64,000 nucleotides of DNA. Source: Mycetohabitans sp. B8. Its GTDB lineage: Bacteria; Pseudomonadota; Gammaproteobacteria; Burkholderiales; Burkholderiaceae. The notes beneath the pieces were generated by a model. It was not told the origin of the DNA. It was given only the letters and a program-made list of their open reading frames with translations, and did not search any database. Shown piece by piece: positions 21,375 to 30,835 of the stretch. A program made the translations under genes and the position numbers. The first letter of the stretch is position 1. Every line of letters begins with the position of its first letter. The stretch spans positions 62,001-126,000 of the forward strand of contig NZ_JAHLKR010000019.1 in NCBI RefSeq assembly GCF_021991875.1, given 5' to 3'.

Positions 21375-21560
21375 GTGGCCGCGCAAAGCCAGTTCACGGC
21401 GAACGCGTTCACCGATGCTGTGTTGGGCCGAGACCTCGGACTGTCGATGGGCGGCAAAGGAAGCTGGCGTGATAACGTGTTCGTTGAACGCGTGTGGCGC
21501 AGCGTCAAGTATAAAGAGGTCTACCTAAAAGCGTACGAGTCGGTCAGTAGGCGAGGTCAA
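21375..21560 (+). mobile_element. IS3-family transposase remnant
   Basis: A 62-codon frame reads QSQFTANAFTDAVL, then GKGSWRDNVFVERVWRSVKYKEVYL and AYESV, which is the conserved end of the integrase core of IS3-family OrfB transposases, including the last catalytic Glu (VERVWRSVKY). The beginning of the transposase and the following C-terminal residues are missing. It lies 14 bases after cofE and probably marks a past transposition at this side of the F420 genes. The remaining bases to 21727 show no gene. Confidence 0.8.
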
Positions 21561-21727
21561 TAAACGCGGAAGGTGGCATGTGGGCAGCCAAATTGAGAAA
21601 AGCAGCAGTTAAGTGGGGGCGGTCTTGTGGGCGGTGCAATGATCGGCCGCCTGTCCAAAACTAATGAAAATTCCAGCGAAGCGCAGAAGGTTCAGGCGCC
21701 ACGTCCTGCGCTGTCCACTGGCCAGCC

Positions 21728-22696
21728 TTACAACCGTGTCGCTTGGGTTATCGCGGTGAGCAGCCCTAAAACGGCTTTCGAATGGAGTTCGCTATGGGTG
21801 GCGTCCGCCACATGAAGCTCGGTATTGGCCAACGGATTTCTTATCTTAGCCTTATTTAATCCCATTTTTTGGAAAAAATTGTCTTTAAATGGCGTGACAA
21901 AATCTAGGCCACCTTTGGGGGCAATGGTATCTTTGCCACCCGAAATATGAATATAATGTTCTACCGTTTCTCTAAGCTTCTTTGTCGTCGGCAAATGATC
22001 ACCTCGGATGGGTGTGCCTAAGGTGACCAGTTGCTCAATATTACCTTGTGTCAGCTTAATCGCTTCAAAAGCGACATTGCCACCATGGCTATGGGCAATG
22101 ACATTCGTGATGATACCGGCCCGTGTGTTTTCATCGATTTTTTTCGCAAGGGTTTGCGCCGCCTCAATACGGGCAAGTCGATGATTTTTTCCACTCCATT
22201 GTAAAGCACTCACTTTCCCGCCAAATCTTTCCCGGACAATATCGGCGTATTTCCCATTCGGGCTGGTCCACCCTACTTCGGCGGCAGTGGCGTTGAACGT
22301 GCCATGCACCAAAATGGTTTCAATGCCATTGTTTGATTGCTCGGACGGCCCGATAAAATTGGGTGGGCGATTAAGATAGGGCATTTTGTGCAAGAAATTC
22401 AATAAGCCATAGGTCATTTGCTCCTGTGTGGCTTCCGAGACGGCTTCTTTTTTGTCTTTGGGAATACTTTTATCGTGGCCTATCTCAAGATTGGTGGTAT
22501 GAATCTCTTGCGATCCATTGTACAAGCGTCTCGAAATGGCTTCCACTCCCTTGAATGGCCTCTCTGAATCGATATCCAGCCAGCTGACCAGCCTGACAGA
22601 TGAATCTTGGTCGGGTACAACCTGCGCTCGCCCTGCCTTTCTCTGTTGGTCGGACTGGACCTTGTAAGCCTTCTTTCCCATCATCCACCTCGTCAA
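21728..22696 (-). CDS. Predicted alpha/beta-hydrolase (lipase/esterase-like), candidate effector
   Basis: A 322-residue protein (starts 12 or 15 bases further in are equally possible; the inner ones have a GAGG Shine-Dalgarno). Residues 126-320 look like an alpha/beta-hydrolase: an oxyanion strand ILVHGTF (128-134), a nucleophile elbow AHSHGG with S203, an Asp at 256 in GGKDTIAP and His at 301 or 305 (DATHSELHS). The N-terminal 120 residues are polar and unrecognised. There is no Sec signal peptide. The gene is AT-richer than the chromosome and lies downstream of an unrecognised gene on the same strand. Lipases of this size are often type VI or type III effectors, but nothing here proves secretion. 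Confidence 0.6.
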   Translation of the reverse strand: MTRWMMGKKAYKVQSDQQRKAGRAQVVPDQDSSVRLVSWLDIDSERPFKGVEAISRRLYNGSQEIHTTNLEIGHDKSIPKDKKEAVSEATQEQMTYGLLNFLHKMPYLNRPPNFIGPSEQSNNGIETILVHGTFNATAAEVGWTSPNGKYADIVRERFGGKVSALQWSGKNHRLARIEAAQTLAKKIDENTRAGIITNVIAHSHGGNVAFEAIKLTQGNIEQLVTLGTPIRGDHLPTTKKLRETVEHYIHISGGKDTIAPKGGLDFVTPFKDNFFQKMGLNKAKIRNPLANTELHVADATHSELHSKAVLGLLTAITQATRL

Positions 22697-22750
22697 TGCA
22701 ATGATTTTGCGCTAGGTTGACGTAGCAATACATCAAATAACAGCTGTATA

Positions 22751-23230
22751 TCATCGGTTCGAATCTGACACAATACCGATTTGCCGTGCACGAGATCGCT
22801 TCAAGTCCGTGCGCATATAGTGGTAGGGCGTCGGGAGCAAGTGCAGCTGCGTGTCCGCTTCATCGACGACCAGTGCGTAGCCGGCAAGCGTCGTGCTTGA
22901 TGCCCAGCGCTGTAGGATCTCGCGGATGCAAATATTGTCGTCTACCGTCACCACGCCCGAGAGCGTCACCCGCAAATGCTGGACAGTCGTGGAGACGTCT
23001 GTGTCGGGGCCCTCAACGGGCTGGCAGCTCAATTCAACCTTATCCAATGGGGCGCGATACGCTGCGCGCGCAGCGCTTGGATCGGCTTGTCTTAACACCG
23101 TACTCAACGCGGCTTTTAAAAGGGGCGCGGCCTGACGATTCCAATCAATTCCCGCGCCGCTGGCGATGCTACCCCAAGCCCCCTGCGGCAGTGCTTCCGT
23201 GGCCAACTCAGCGGCGCTTTGATCCGCCAC
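22751..23230 (-). CDS. Hypothetical protein upstream of the lipase-like gene
   Basis: A 159-residue soluble protein that I do not recognise. The N-terminal half is alanine-rich and helical (QAAPLLKAALSTVLRQ); the middle reads like alternating strands (VELSCQPVEG, LRVTLSGVVTVDD); the C terminus is basic and contains LLPTPYHYMRTDLKRSRA. Base composition is close to that of the chromosome, unlike the lipase gene 54 bases downstream. It starts 7 bases after the NUDIX stop, so it could be cotranscribed with NUDIX. It might be an immunity, chaperone or leftover host protein; the sequence does not decide. Confidence 0.45.
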   Translation of the reverse strand: MADQSAAELATEALPQGAWGSIASGAGIDWNRQAAPLLKAALSTVLRQADPSAARAAYRAPLDKVELSCQPVEGPDTDVSTTVQHLRVTLSGVVTVDDNICIREILQRWASSTTLAGYALVVDEADTQLHLLPTPYHYMRTDLKRSRARQIGIVSDSNR

Positions 23231-23237
23231 GCCGGCA

Positions 23238-23828
23238 TCAGACTACCTGCGCGGTATTTTCCGGCCAAACACCAGACAAAATTTTCTCAAGCCAAAACGC
23301 ACCAATGATCGTCTTGACATCGCTAATGTCCCCGCGCCGAATCCACTCGTGCAATATGGCCGGTTCGACGACAATCGTTTCCAAAAACTCACCGTCGTCC
23401 AGCGCACGCTCACCTTCAGTCAGCCCACGCGCCAAGTACAGGTCGATAAACTCGGTCGAATACGAAATGACCGGGTGGATGCGGGTCAAGTAGATGAACT
23501 CGTTCGCGCGATAGCCGGTTTCCTCGCGCAACTCGCGTTGAGCGCACGCGAGCGCCCCTTCCTGCGGATCGAGCTTGCCGGCCGGAAACTCAACCATCAC
23601 ACGGCCAAGCGGGTAACGATACTGGCGCTCCATCAGCACGCGGCCGTCATCGAACAGCGGCAATACCATCACCGCACCGGGATGCTCAACAAACTCGCGC
23701 GTGGCCGTCTTGCCGTCCGGCAACCGTACGATATCGCGCTTGAGCGTCAGGAAATGACCGTTATATAGGGTCTGGCCGTCGAGACGGGTCTCGACCAGAT
23801 GAGCGTCATCTTTCGGAATGCGTGTCAT
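23238..23828 (-). CDS. NUDIX hydrolase, ADP-ribose pyrophosphatase type
   Basis: A 196-residue NUDIX enzyme. The NUDIX box is complete at residues 84-106 (G84, E90, then RELREETGY), giving magnesium-dependent cleavage of a nucleoside diphosphate linked to another group. The flanking pattern (GAVMVLPLFDDGRVLMERQYR, MVEFPAGK) matches ADP-ribose pyrophosphatases. It is the first gene after the complex I operon and DUF2818 on the same strand, where it could detoxify ADP-ribose derived from NAD. A truncated paralogue lies at 12.1-12.3 kb. Confidence 0.88.
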   Translation of the reverse strand: MTRIPKDDAHLVETRLDGQTLYNGHFLTLKRDIVRLPDGKTATREFVEHPGAVMVLPLFDDGRVLMERQYRYPLGRVMVEFPAGKLDPQEGALACAQRELREETGYRANEFIYLTRIHPVISYSTEFIDLYLARGLTEGERALDDGEFLETIVVEPAILHEWIRRGDISDVKTIIGAFWLEKILSGVWPENTAQVV

Positions 23829-23855
23829 GTCGCGCCTTTTTGTGCAGTCGCCGAT

Positions 23856-24170
23856 TCACGCGGCGCGCCGCTTGACGAGATACTGGTAAACGAAGCCGGG
23901 AAACGCAAGCACGACGAACAGGCTGAACGTGATCGCGTAAAACTGCCAGCCTTGCTCGAAGCGATTGCCAGCCCGCGCCTCGAGCGCGAAGCCAAGCAGT
24001 CCCGTGACACAGTAAAGCGCGATCAACTCGGCGATCCGCCACCAGGCGCTTTTACGTGCGCCCGGCGCGGCGCCAGGTACCGGCAGTATCGCCAGCAACC
24101 GCTGGTTGACGAACGGCAGGTTCGCGCCGAGCAGCGCGACCAGGACGATAAACCAGCCAGAGGGCGACAT
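23856..24170 (-). CDS. DUF2818 family inner-membrane protein
   Basis: A 104-residue protein with three hydrophobic segments (residues 5-25, 43-63 and 74-95) and a basic C terminus, of the DUF2818 family that in betaproteobacteria regularly follows nuoN. Its role is unknown; the position suggests an accessory link to complex I. The start at 24170 is the one that begins directly with MSPSGWFIVL; upstream extension of the frame runs into nuoN. Confidence 0.82.
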   Translation of the reverse strand: MSPSGWFIVLVALLGANLPFVNQRLLAILPVPGAAPGARKSAWWRIAELIALYCVTGLLGFALEARAGNRFEQGWQFYAITFSLFVVLAFPGFVYQYLVKRRAA

Positions 24171-24184
24171 TATGAAAACCGCCG

Positions 24185-25657
24185 TTACAGCGACAGCGTC
24201 TGGCGCACCGCCTGCAGGCAACTCGACATCAGCGGTCCGGGAACGATGCCAAGCAACAGCACCGCGAGACCGTTGAGCGCGAGCAGTGCACGGTTGCCGC
24301 CGTAGGCGGTGATCGGCGTCGCGTCCACTGGCTCGTCAAAGTACATCAGCTTGACGATGCGCAGATAGTAGAACGCCCCGAACAGCGACGTGACAACAGC
24401 GAGCACCGCCAGCCACGTCAGGTTCGCATTCACAGCCGCCTCGAGCACCGCGAATTTCGCATAGAAGCCGACCGTCGGCGGGATGCCCGCCAACGAGAAC
24501 ATCATCAACAACATCACGAACGCGAACACTGGACTGCGCTTGTTCAAGCCTTTGAAGTCGTCCAGCGTGTCAGCCTCAAAATCGCGGCGCGCAAGCAGCA
24601 TCACGATACCGAACGAGCCTAGCGTCGTCAGCAGATACGTGATGCTGTAAAACACCGCGGATCCGTACGCACTCGCCGCACCGCTCGCCTTACCATCGAC
24701 GACGCCGGACAGCAGGCCGAGCAGCACGAAGCCCATATTCGAGATCGCCGAGTAAGCGAGCATCCGTTTCACATTGCGTTGCACGATACCGGTGATGTTG
24801 CCCACGATCAACGACAGCGCGGCCAGAATCACCAGCATCGTCTGCCAATCAACCGCCAGCGGCATGAGCCCCATCACCAGGAAGCGCAGCCCCCACGCGA
24901 AGGCCGCGACCTTCGGGCCGCCCCCAGTGAGCAACGTCATCGCGGTCGGCGCGCCATGATAGACGTCGGGTACCCACATGTGGAACGGTACGGCCCCCAT
25001 CTTGAACGCGATGCCAGCAACGATGAAGATCACACCGAACAGCAGCACCGCATAGTTGATGCGGCCCGACGCGATCGCGGTGAACACGTCATGCAGCTCG
25101 AGCGAGCCGGTCGCGCCGTACATCATCGAGATGCCGTACAGCAGGAAGCCGGACGCCAGCGCCCCAAGCACGTAGTACTTCATCGCCGCTTCGCTGGACT
25201 GCGGCACGTCGCGACGCAGCGCGATGATCGCGTACAACGATAGTGACATCAGTTCCAACCCCAGGTACAGCGTCAGGAAATTGTTGCCCGACACCATCAC
25301 CAGCTGTCCAAGCAGCGAGAACAGCGCCAGCAGATAGAAGTCGCCGCGGAACAGGTCACGTTCTTCGAGGTACTTGCGCGAATAGATCAGCGACACCGCA
25401 AAGCCGAGCGAGATGAACGACTTCATCAGGCTCGCGAACGGGTCGACCACATACATGTTCGAGAAGTAGTAGTGCGGATGCGGATCGGTCGCCATCACCG
25501 CATACCAGAGCGAGGCAATCAAGCCAGACGCGACCGCGATCATATAGGTCAGGCCGCGGCCCTTCTTGCCGGCGATGATGTCGTTCAGCCATGCGACGAC
25601 GGTCACAATCATCAGGAATGCGTCGGGCAACAGGGCGTTGAGAGGAGCGTTTTGCAT
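24185..25657 (-). CDS. nuoN: NADH-quinone oxidoreductase subunit N
   Basis: A 490-residue antiporter-like membrane subunit of complex I with about 14 transmembrane helices. The conserved lysines of the proton path lie in the central helices, including the region KMGAVPFHMWVPDVYHGAP. It pumps protons while electrons go from NADH to quinone. It is the last nuo gene; DUF2818 and NUDIX follow closely and may share the transcript. Length is normal for the family. Confidence 0.95.
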   Translation of the reverse strand: MQNAPLNALLPDAFLMIVTVVAWLNDIIAGKKGRGLTYMIAVASGLIASLWYAVMATDPHPHYYFSNMYVVDPFASLMKSFISLGFAVSLIYSRKYLEERDLFRGDFYLLALFSLLGQLVMVSGNNFLTLYLGLELMSLSLYAIIALRRDVPQSSEAAMKYYVLGALASGFLLYGISMMYGATGSLELHDVFTAIASGRINYAVLLFGVIFIVAGIAFKMGAVPFHMWVPDVYHGAPTAMTLLTGGGPKVAAFAWGLRFLVMGLMPLAVDWQTMLVILAALSLIVGNITGIVQRNVKRMLAYSAISNMGFVLLGLLSGVVDGKASGAASAYGSAVFYSITYLLTTLGSFGIVMLLARRDFEADTLDDFKGLNKRSPVFAFVMLLMMFSLAGIPPTVGFYAKFAVLEAAVNANLTWLAVLAVVTSLFGAFYYLRIVKLMYFDEPVDATPITAYGGNRALLALNGLAVLLLGIVPGPLMSSCLQAVRQTLSL

Positions 25658-25675
25658 AGTGTTTTTAATCCTCCC

Positions 25676-27172
25676 TTACTGCGGCGACGCCGGCAGCTTC
25701 GACTGCGCGACATGGGAGAGCAGGTTAATCACCGATTCGTGCATCACGTTCGTGAACGGCTTCGGGAAGATGCCCATGTACAGCACGAGCAACGCCAGCA
25801 CCGTCAACATCCAGAACTCGCGGCGGCTCAAGTCGACAAGCTTCGCGACATGGTCGTTGGCGACCGCGCCGAAATAGACGCGCTTGAACATCCACAGCGT
25901 ATACGCGGCGCCCAGGATCAACGTGATCGCCGCGAGTAATCCAATCCAGAAATTGAACTTCACGGCCGACAGGATCACCATGAATTCGCCGACGAACCCA
26001 GATGTGCCCGGCAACCCGCAGTTGGCCATCGAGAACAGCATTGCGAACGCCGCGAACTTGGGCATTGTGTTGACGACGCCGCCGTAGTCGGCGATCTGGC
26101 GCGAATGCATGCGGTCATACAGCACGCCGATGCACAGGAACATCGCACCCGACACGAAACCGTGCGAAATCATCTGCACGATGGCCCCTTCGACGCCGAG
26201 CTGGCTAAACAGAAAGAAGCCGAGCGTGACAAGGCCCATGTGCGCGATCGATGAATACGCGACCAGCTTTTTCATGTCGGCTTGCACCAGGGCGACGAAG
26301 CCGATATAGATCACGGCAACAAGCGACAGCGTGATCACGACCGGCGCCAGCATGTGGCTCGCATCGGGCGCGATCGGCAGCGAGAAGCGCAGGAAGCCGT
26401 ACGCGCCCAGCTTCAGCATGATTGCCGCCAGCACGACCGAGCCGCCAGTTGGCGCCTCGACGTGCGCGTCGGGCAACCACGTATGCACCGGCCACATCGG
26501 CACCTTCACCGCGAACGCGAGGAAGAACGCGACAAACAACAGCACCTGCGGCGTCATGCCGAGCGGCAGCGCATGCCAAGCTGACAACTCGAACGATTGC
26601 GACTGCGTGTACAGGTAAATCAATGCGACCAGCATCAGCAGCGAGCCAGCTAGCGTGTACAGGAAGAACTTGAACGCCGCATACACGCGGTTCGGGCCGC
26701 CCCAGACACCGATGATTAGGTACATCGGGATCAGTGTCGCCTCGAAGAACACGTAGAACAGCATCCCGTCGGCCGCCGAGAATACACCGACCATTAGACC
26801 TGACAAGATCAGGAAGGCGGCCATGTACTGCGCCACGCGGTCCGTGATGACCTCCCATCCGGCGATCACGACGATGACCGTGATCAACGCGGTCAGCACA
26901 ACAAACCACATTGACAGCCCGTCGACGCCGAGGTGGTACGTGATGTTGAAGCGTTCGATCCATGGTGCGACTTCAACGAACTGCAGCGCCGACGTGCTTG
27001 CGTCGAAGCCGCTGATCAACGGCAGTGTGACGATGAAGCTGACCACTGAGCCGATCAGCGCGGTCCAGCGCGCGACACCCGGCGTCTTGTCTGAACCGAC
27101 TGCAAGAACAGCGATACCGAACGCGATCGGCAGCCAGATTGCGAAAGTCAAAATGGGGAAATGAGCGTGCAT
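25676..27172 (-). CDS. nuoM: NADH-quinone oxidoreductase subunit M
   Basis: A 498-residue antiporter-like subunit of the complex I membrane arm with about 14 helices. The family landmark FLAFAVKVPMWPVHTWLPDAH (helix-7 lysine) and the essential Glu region FFEATLIPMYLIIG are present. It forms the middle of the three proton-pumping modules beside NuoL and NuoN. It lies between nuoL and nuoN with gaps under 20 bases, as expected for one operon. Confidence 0.95.
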   Translation of the reverse strand: MHAHFPILTFAIWLPIAFGIAVLAVGSDKTPGVARWTALIGSVVSFIVTLPLISGFDASTSALQFVEVAPWIERFNITYHLGVDGLSMWFVVLTALITVIVVIAGWEVITDRVAQYMAAFLILSGLMVGVFSAADGMLFYVFFEATLIPMYLIIGVWGGPNRVYAAFKFFLYTLAGSLLMLVALIYLYTQSQSFELSAWHALPLGMTPQVLLFVAFFLAFAVKVPMWPVHTWLPDAHVEAPTGGSVVLAAIMLKLGAYGFLRFSLPIAPDASHMLAPVVITLSLVAVIYIGFVALVQADMKKLVAYSSIAHMGLVTLGFFLFSQLGVEGAIVQMISHGFVSGAMFLCIGVLYDRMHSRQIADYGGVVNTMPKFAAFAMLFSMANCGLPGTSGFVGEFMVILSAVKFNFWIGLLAAITLILGAAYTLWMFKRVYFGAVANDHVAKLVDLSRREFWMLTVLALLVLYMGIFPKPFTNVMHESVINLLSHVAQSKLPASPQ

Positions 27173-27185
27173 ACCTGTCCTCGCG

Positions 27186-29228
27186 TTATTTGCTCAGCGT
27201 AACGAACAGGGTTAGCAACCCCAACATGCCGATAATCATGGCGAACGCGTAGTGGTAGATGTAACCGGTTTGCAGGAAGCGGATCACGCCGGCAAACTTC
27301 GCGACCGCGCGTGCGCTGCCGTTGACCAGGCCGTCGATCACGACGACATCGCCCTCCTTCCAGAGTCCTTTGCCGAACGCCACCGCGCCCTTGGCGAACA
27401 CGACCTCGTTGATCTTGTCCATGTAGTACTTATTGTCCAGCAACGTATAAATGCCCGAGAAGCGCCGGCGAATCGCTGCCGGGATGTCCGGCCGCTTCAG
27501 GTACAGGAACCAGGCGACGATGACACCGGCCAGCGCGAGCCAGACCGGCCAGCCCGAGACCGAATGCAACGCCATCGGCATCCAGCCGTGGAACGCGTCG
27601 GCCATCTCACGCAGCACGTCGTGATGCTCGCTGACGTAGACAACCTTGTCGAACACGACGCCGTGCGAGAAGAAGTCGCCGAAAATCATCGGACCAACCG
27701 CGATCGCACCGATCACGACGGACGGGATCGCGAGCAGCACCAGCGGCAGCGTGACCACCCACGGCGTCTCGTGCGGCTCGTGCGCGCCATGCCCATGATG
27801 CGCCCCGTGGCCATGCCCATTACCGTCGTGATGCACGTTGCGAAAGCGCTCCGGACCGTGGAACACCATGAAAACCATCCGGAACGAGTACAGCGCAGTC
27901 ACGAACACACTGGCGGTCACCGCGAAGTATGCCAATCCCGAGCCCGGCAAGTGCGACAACTTGACCGCCTCGATGATCGAGTCCTTCGAGTAGAAGCCGG
28001 AGAAGAACGGCGTGCCGATCAGCGCGAGCGAGCCGACCAGCGATGTGAGCCACGTGATCGGCATGTACTTGCGCAGCCCACCCATGTTGCGCATATCCTG
28101 GTCGTGATGCATGCCGATGATCACCGAACCGGCGCCCAGGAACAGCAGTGCCTTGAAGAACGCGTGCGTCATCAGGTGGAATACCGCGACCGAGTAAGCG
28201 GAGGCGCCGAGCGCCACGGTCATGTAGCCGAGCTGGGACAGCGTCGAGTACGCGACGACCCGCTTGATATCGTTCTGTACGATGCCGAGGAAACCCATGA
28301 ACAGCGCGGTAATCGCGCCGATCACCATCACGAACGACAGCGCAGCGTCGGACAATTCAAACAGCGGCGACATCCGCGTGACCATGAAGATGCCAGCGGT
28401 CACCATTGTGGCGGCGTGGATCAGCGCGGAGATCGGCGTCGGGCCTTCCATCGAGTCAGGCAGCCACACGTGCAGCGGGAACTGCGCGGACTTGCCCATC
28501 GCGCCGATGAACAGGCAGATGCAGGTCACCGTGATCAGCTGCCACTGCGTGCCTGGCAGCACGCCTGCGCTGGTCAGCGCGTCGCGATGCGCGAATACAT
28601 CGCCATAGTTCAACGAGCCGACATACGCGAGCACCAGGCCGATGCCGAGCAGAAAGCCGAGATCGCCGACGCGGTTCACGAGGAACGCCTTCAGGTTCGC
28701 GTAGATCGCAGTCGGACGCGTGTACCAAAAGCCGATCAGCAGGTAGGACACCAACCCGACCGCTTCCCACCCGAAAAACAGTTGCAGGAAGTTGTTGCTC
28801 ATCACGAGCATCAACATCGAGAACGTGAACAGCGAGATGTACGAGAAAAAGCGCTGGTAGCCCGGGTCCTCCGCCATGTAGCCGATCGTGTAGATGTGCA
28901 CCATCAGCGACACGAAGGTGACCACGCACATCATCATCGCGGTCAGCGAATCGACCAGGAAACCGATTTCGAGCGTCAAGCTGCCCTGTCCCGGTACGAT
29001 ACTTGGCAGCGTCGCCCATTCGTAAATCGTGCTATTGAAGCTGGCGCCATCGAGCACGTCGACGAACACCAGCGCGGAGATCACGAAGGCGATCGCCACG
29101 CCGAGGATCGTCACGCGATGCGCATTGTGGCGACCGATGGTCTTGCCGAACAAACCAGCGATCAGTGAGCCGGCCAGGGGCGCCAGCGGGACCGCCAGCA
29201 GCAGGTTGGGATTGAGTGTCGTTACCAT
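27186..29228 (-). CDS. nuoL: NADH-quinone oxidoreductase subunit L
   Basis: A 680-residue subunit at the far end of the complex I membrane arm. It has the antiporter core (WEAVGLVSYLLIGFW, then GKSAQFPLHVWLPDSMEGPTP) and the long C-terminal extension that forms the lateral helix. A loop around residues 475-490 is rich in His and Gly (HHDGNGHGHGAHHGHG), which could bind metal ions; it is outside the conserved core. Complete and of normal length. Confidence 0.96.
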   Translation of the reverse strand: MVTTLNPNLLLAVPLAPLAGSLIAGLFGKTIGRHNAHRVTILGVAIAFVISALVFVDVLDGASFNSTIYEWATLPSIVPGQGSLTLEIGFLVDSLTAMMMCVVTFVSLMVHIYTIGYMAEDPGYQRFFSYISLFTFSMLMLVMSNNFLQLFFGWEAVGLVSYLLIGFWYTRPTAIYANLKAFLVNRVGDLGFLLGIGLVLAYVGSLNYGDVFAHRDALTSAGVLPGTQWQLITVTCICLFIGAMGKSAQFPLHVWLPDSMEGPTPISALIHAATMVTAGIFMVTRMSPLFELSDAALSFVMVIGAITALFMGFLGIVQNDIKRVVAYSTLSQLGYMTVALGASAYSVAVFHLMTHAFFKALLFLGAGSVIIGMHHDQDMRNMGGLRKYMPITWLTSLVGSLALIGTPFFSGFYSKDSIIEAVKLSHLPGSGLAYFAVTASVFVTALYSFRMVFMVFHGPERFRNVHHDGNGHGHGAHHGHGAHEPHETPWVVTLPLVLLAIPSVVIGAIAVGPMIFGDFFSHGVVFDKVVYVSEHHDVLREMADAFHGWMPMALHSVSGWPVWLALAGVIVAWFLYLKRPDIPAAIRRRFSGIYTLLDNKYYMDKINEVVFAKGAVAFGKGLWKEGDVVVIDGLVNGSARAVAKFAGVIRFLQTGYIYHYAFAMIIGMLGLLTLFVTLSK

Positions 29229-29249
29229 AACAGTCAGGGCCTTTTTTCT

Positions 29250-29555
29250 TTAACCCTTGAGCCGGTCGAGATCCTCGACGTTGATCGTGTCGAGGCTGCG
29301 GAACAATGTGACCAGGATCGCGAGGCCGATCGCCGCTTCAGCCGCGGCCACGGTCAGCACGAAGAACACGAAGATCTGGCCGTGCGCGTCGCCAAGATAG
29401 TGCGAGAACGCAACGAAATTGGTGTTCACCGCGAGCAGCATCAACTCGATCGCCATCAAGATGATGATCACGTTGCGACGGTTCAGGAAGATCCCAACGA
29501 TCGAGATCGCAAACAGGATCGCGCCGAGCACGAGGTAATGGGCGAGGCTCAACAT
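29250..29555 (-). CDS. nuoK: NADH-quinone oxidoreductase subunit K
   Basis: A 101-residue subunit with three transmembrane helices, beginning [15 protein letters not shown]. The two conserved membrane glutamates are visible in [12 protein letters not shown] and in [10 protein letters not shown]. The frame stays open 53 codons upstream, but the family start is the ATG at 29555, which has a GGAG-like Shine-Dalgarno (AAGGAGAA) in front. Confidence 0.95.
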   Translation of the reverse strand: MLSLAHYLVLGAILFAISIVGIFLNRRNVIIILMAIELMLLAVNTNFVAFSHYLGDAHGQIFVFFVLTVAAAEAAIGLAILVTLFRSLDTINVEDLDRLKG

Positions 29556-29577
29556 GGTTCTTTTCTCCTTGTCCCGG

Positions 29578-30270
29578 TCAGCGGGTGTTGCCGACCGCGC
29601 CAGCACCGGTGTTGCCCGGCGTCGCCGGTTGCGTCGATGCGTCCGGCGCCTGCTTTTCGGCGGCCATCCGTACCAGCCGCACGCGATCCTCGCGCCGCAC
29701 CCGCACCTGCTCACTGACGCGCTGGCGCTTCACGTCCTTGCCGTCGCGGATCGTCAGTGCAATCGCCGCGACGATCGCGACCAGCAGCACGAGGCCCGCG
29801 ACCTCGAACGCGAAGATGTAGTCGCTGTAGATGATCCGGCCGATCAGGCGGGTGTTCGACAGCGCGCCCCCGGCTCCGGCTGTTTGCATCGTCTGCACAG
29901 CGTCATGCACCGGCGAGACGGTCGCGCCGTAACCGTGCCAGAGGATCAGCGCGGTCTCGATCACGATGATTACGCCGACAATCGTGGCCATTGGCACGAA
30001 GCGGCGGAAGTCGCGCCGCAACACATCGAGGTCGATGTCCAACATCATCACGACGAACAAGAACAGCACCATCACCGCGCCGACGTAGACGAGCACCAAC
30101 AGGATCGCGAGGAACTCGGCCTCGAGCAGCATCCAAATTGCCGCGGCGTTGAAGAACGCGAGCACCAGAAACAGCGCCGAGCTCACCGGGTTGCGCGCGG
30201 TGATCACCTTGAGCCCTGACGCGGTCATGAGCAGCGCGAAGATGTAGAAAAGGACGGTCGTGAATTCCAT
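29578..30270 (-). CDS. nuoJ: NADH-quinone oxidoreductase subunit J
   Basis: A 230-residue membrane subunit with five helices ([15 protein letters not shown] at the start, [15 protein letters not shown] in the middle). After the last helix it carries a basic, proline/alanine-rich C-terminal tail of about 60 residues that is longer than in E. coli but is usual in Burkholderia-type sequences. Its helix 3 takes part in coupling redox chemistry to proton pumping. Confidence 0.94.
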   Translation of the reverse strand: MEFTTVLFYIFALLMTASGLKVITARNPVSSALFLVLAFFNAAAIWMLLEAEFLAILLVLVYVGAVMVLFLFVVMMLDIDLDVLRRDFRRFVPMATIVGVIIVIETALILWHGYGATVSPVHDAVQTMQTAGAGGALSNTRLIGRIIYSDYIFAFEVAGLVLLVAIVAAIALTIRDGKDVKRQRVSEQVRVRREDRVRLVRMAAEKQAPDASTQPATPGNTGAGAVGNTR

Positions 30271-30337
30271 GTTTACCGGATCATCGTTAGGCGTGTCGTT
30301 ATCGTTTCATGCGTCGGGGCAACAGGCCCCGCGACGC

Positions 30338-30826
30338 TCACCGGTACGGTGCGTCGGCCGCCTTGGCCGCCGCAATCTGGGCTTCGTAGCGATCGCCGAC
30401 CGCAAGCAGCATGTCCTTCGTAAAATATAGGTCGCCGCGCTTTTCGCCGTGATACTCGAGGATCTGCGTCTCGACGATCGAATCGACCGGGCAGCTCTCT
30501 TCGCAGAAGCCGCAGAAGATGCACTTGGTGAGGTCGATGTCGTAGCGCGTCGTGCGGCGCGTGTTGTCGGCGCGCACTTCCGATTCGATCGTGATTGCTA
30601 GCGCCGGACAGACCGCCTCGCACAGCTTGCACGCGATGCAGCGCTCCTCGCCATTGTCATAGCGGCGCAGCGCATGCAGTCCGCGAAAGCGCGGCGAAAT
30701 CGGCGTCTTTTCCTCGGGAAACTGGACCGTAATCTTGCGCTGGAACGCATACCGTCCAGTCAGCGCGAGCCCCTTGAGCAACTCGGTCAGGAAAAATGTC
30801 TTGAAAAAATTCTGAATTGCGTTCAT
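30338..30826 (-). CDS. nuoI: NADH-quinone oxidoreductase subunit I
   Basis: A 162-residue peripheral subunit with two ferredoxin-type 4Fe-4S sites, [16 protein letters not shown] and [16 protein letters not shown], corresponding to clusters N6a and N6b that lead electrons towards NuoB. The N-terminal amphipathic helix ([14 protein letters not shown]) sits on the membrane arm. Length and cysteine spacing are complete. Confidence 0.96.
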   Translation of the reverse strand: MNAIQNFFKTFFLTELLKGLALTGRYAFQRKITVQFPEEKTPISPRFRGLHALRRYDNGEERCIACKLCEAVCPALAITIESEVRADNTRRTTRYDIDLTKCIFCGFCEESCPVDSIVETQILEYHGEKRGDLYFTKDMLLAVGDRYEAQIAAAKAADAPYR

Positions 30827-30835
30827 GGCGACACC

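Noticed and set aside
27252-29168. 638-codon open frame on the plus strand opposite nuoL
   Set aside because: It is the antisense shadow of a complete, well-conserved nuoL; its product is rich in His, Arg, Asp and Gln with no domain, as such shadows in GC-rich DNA usually are.
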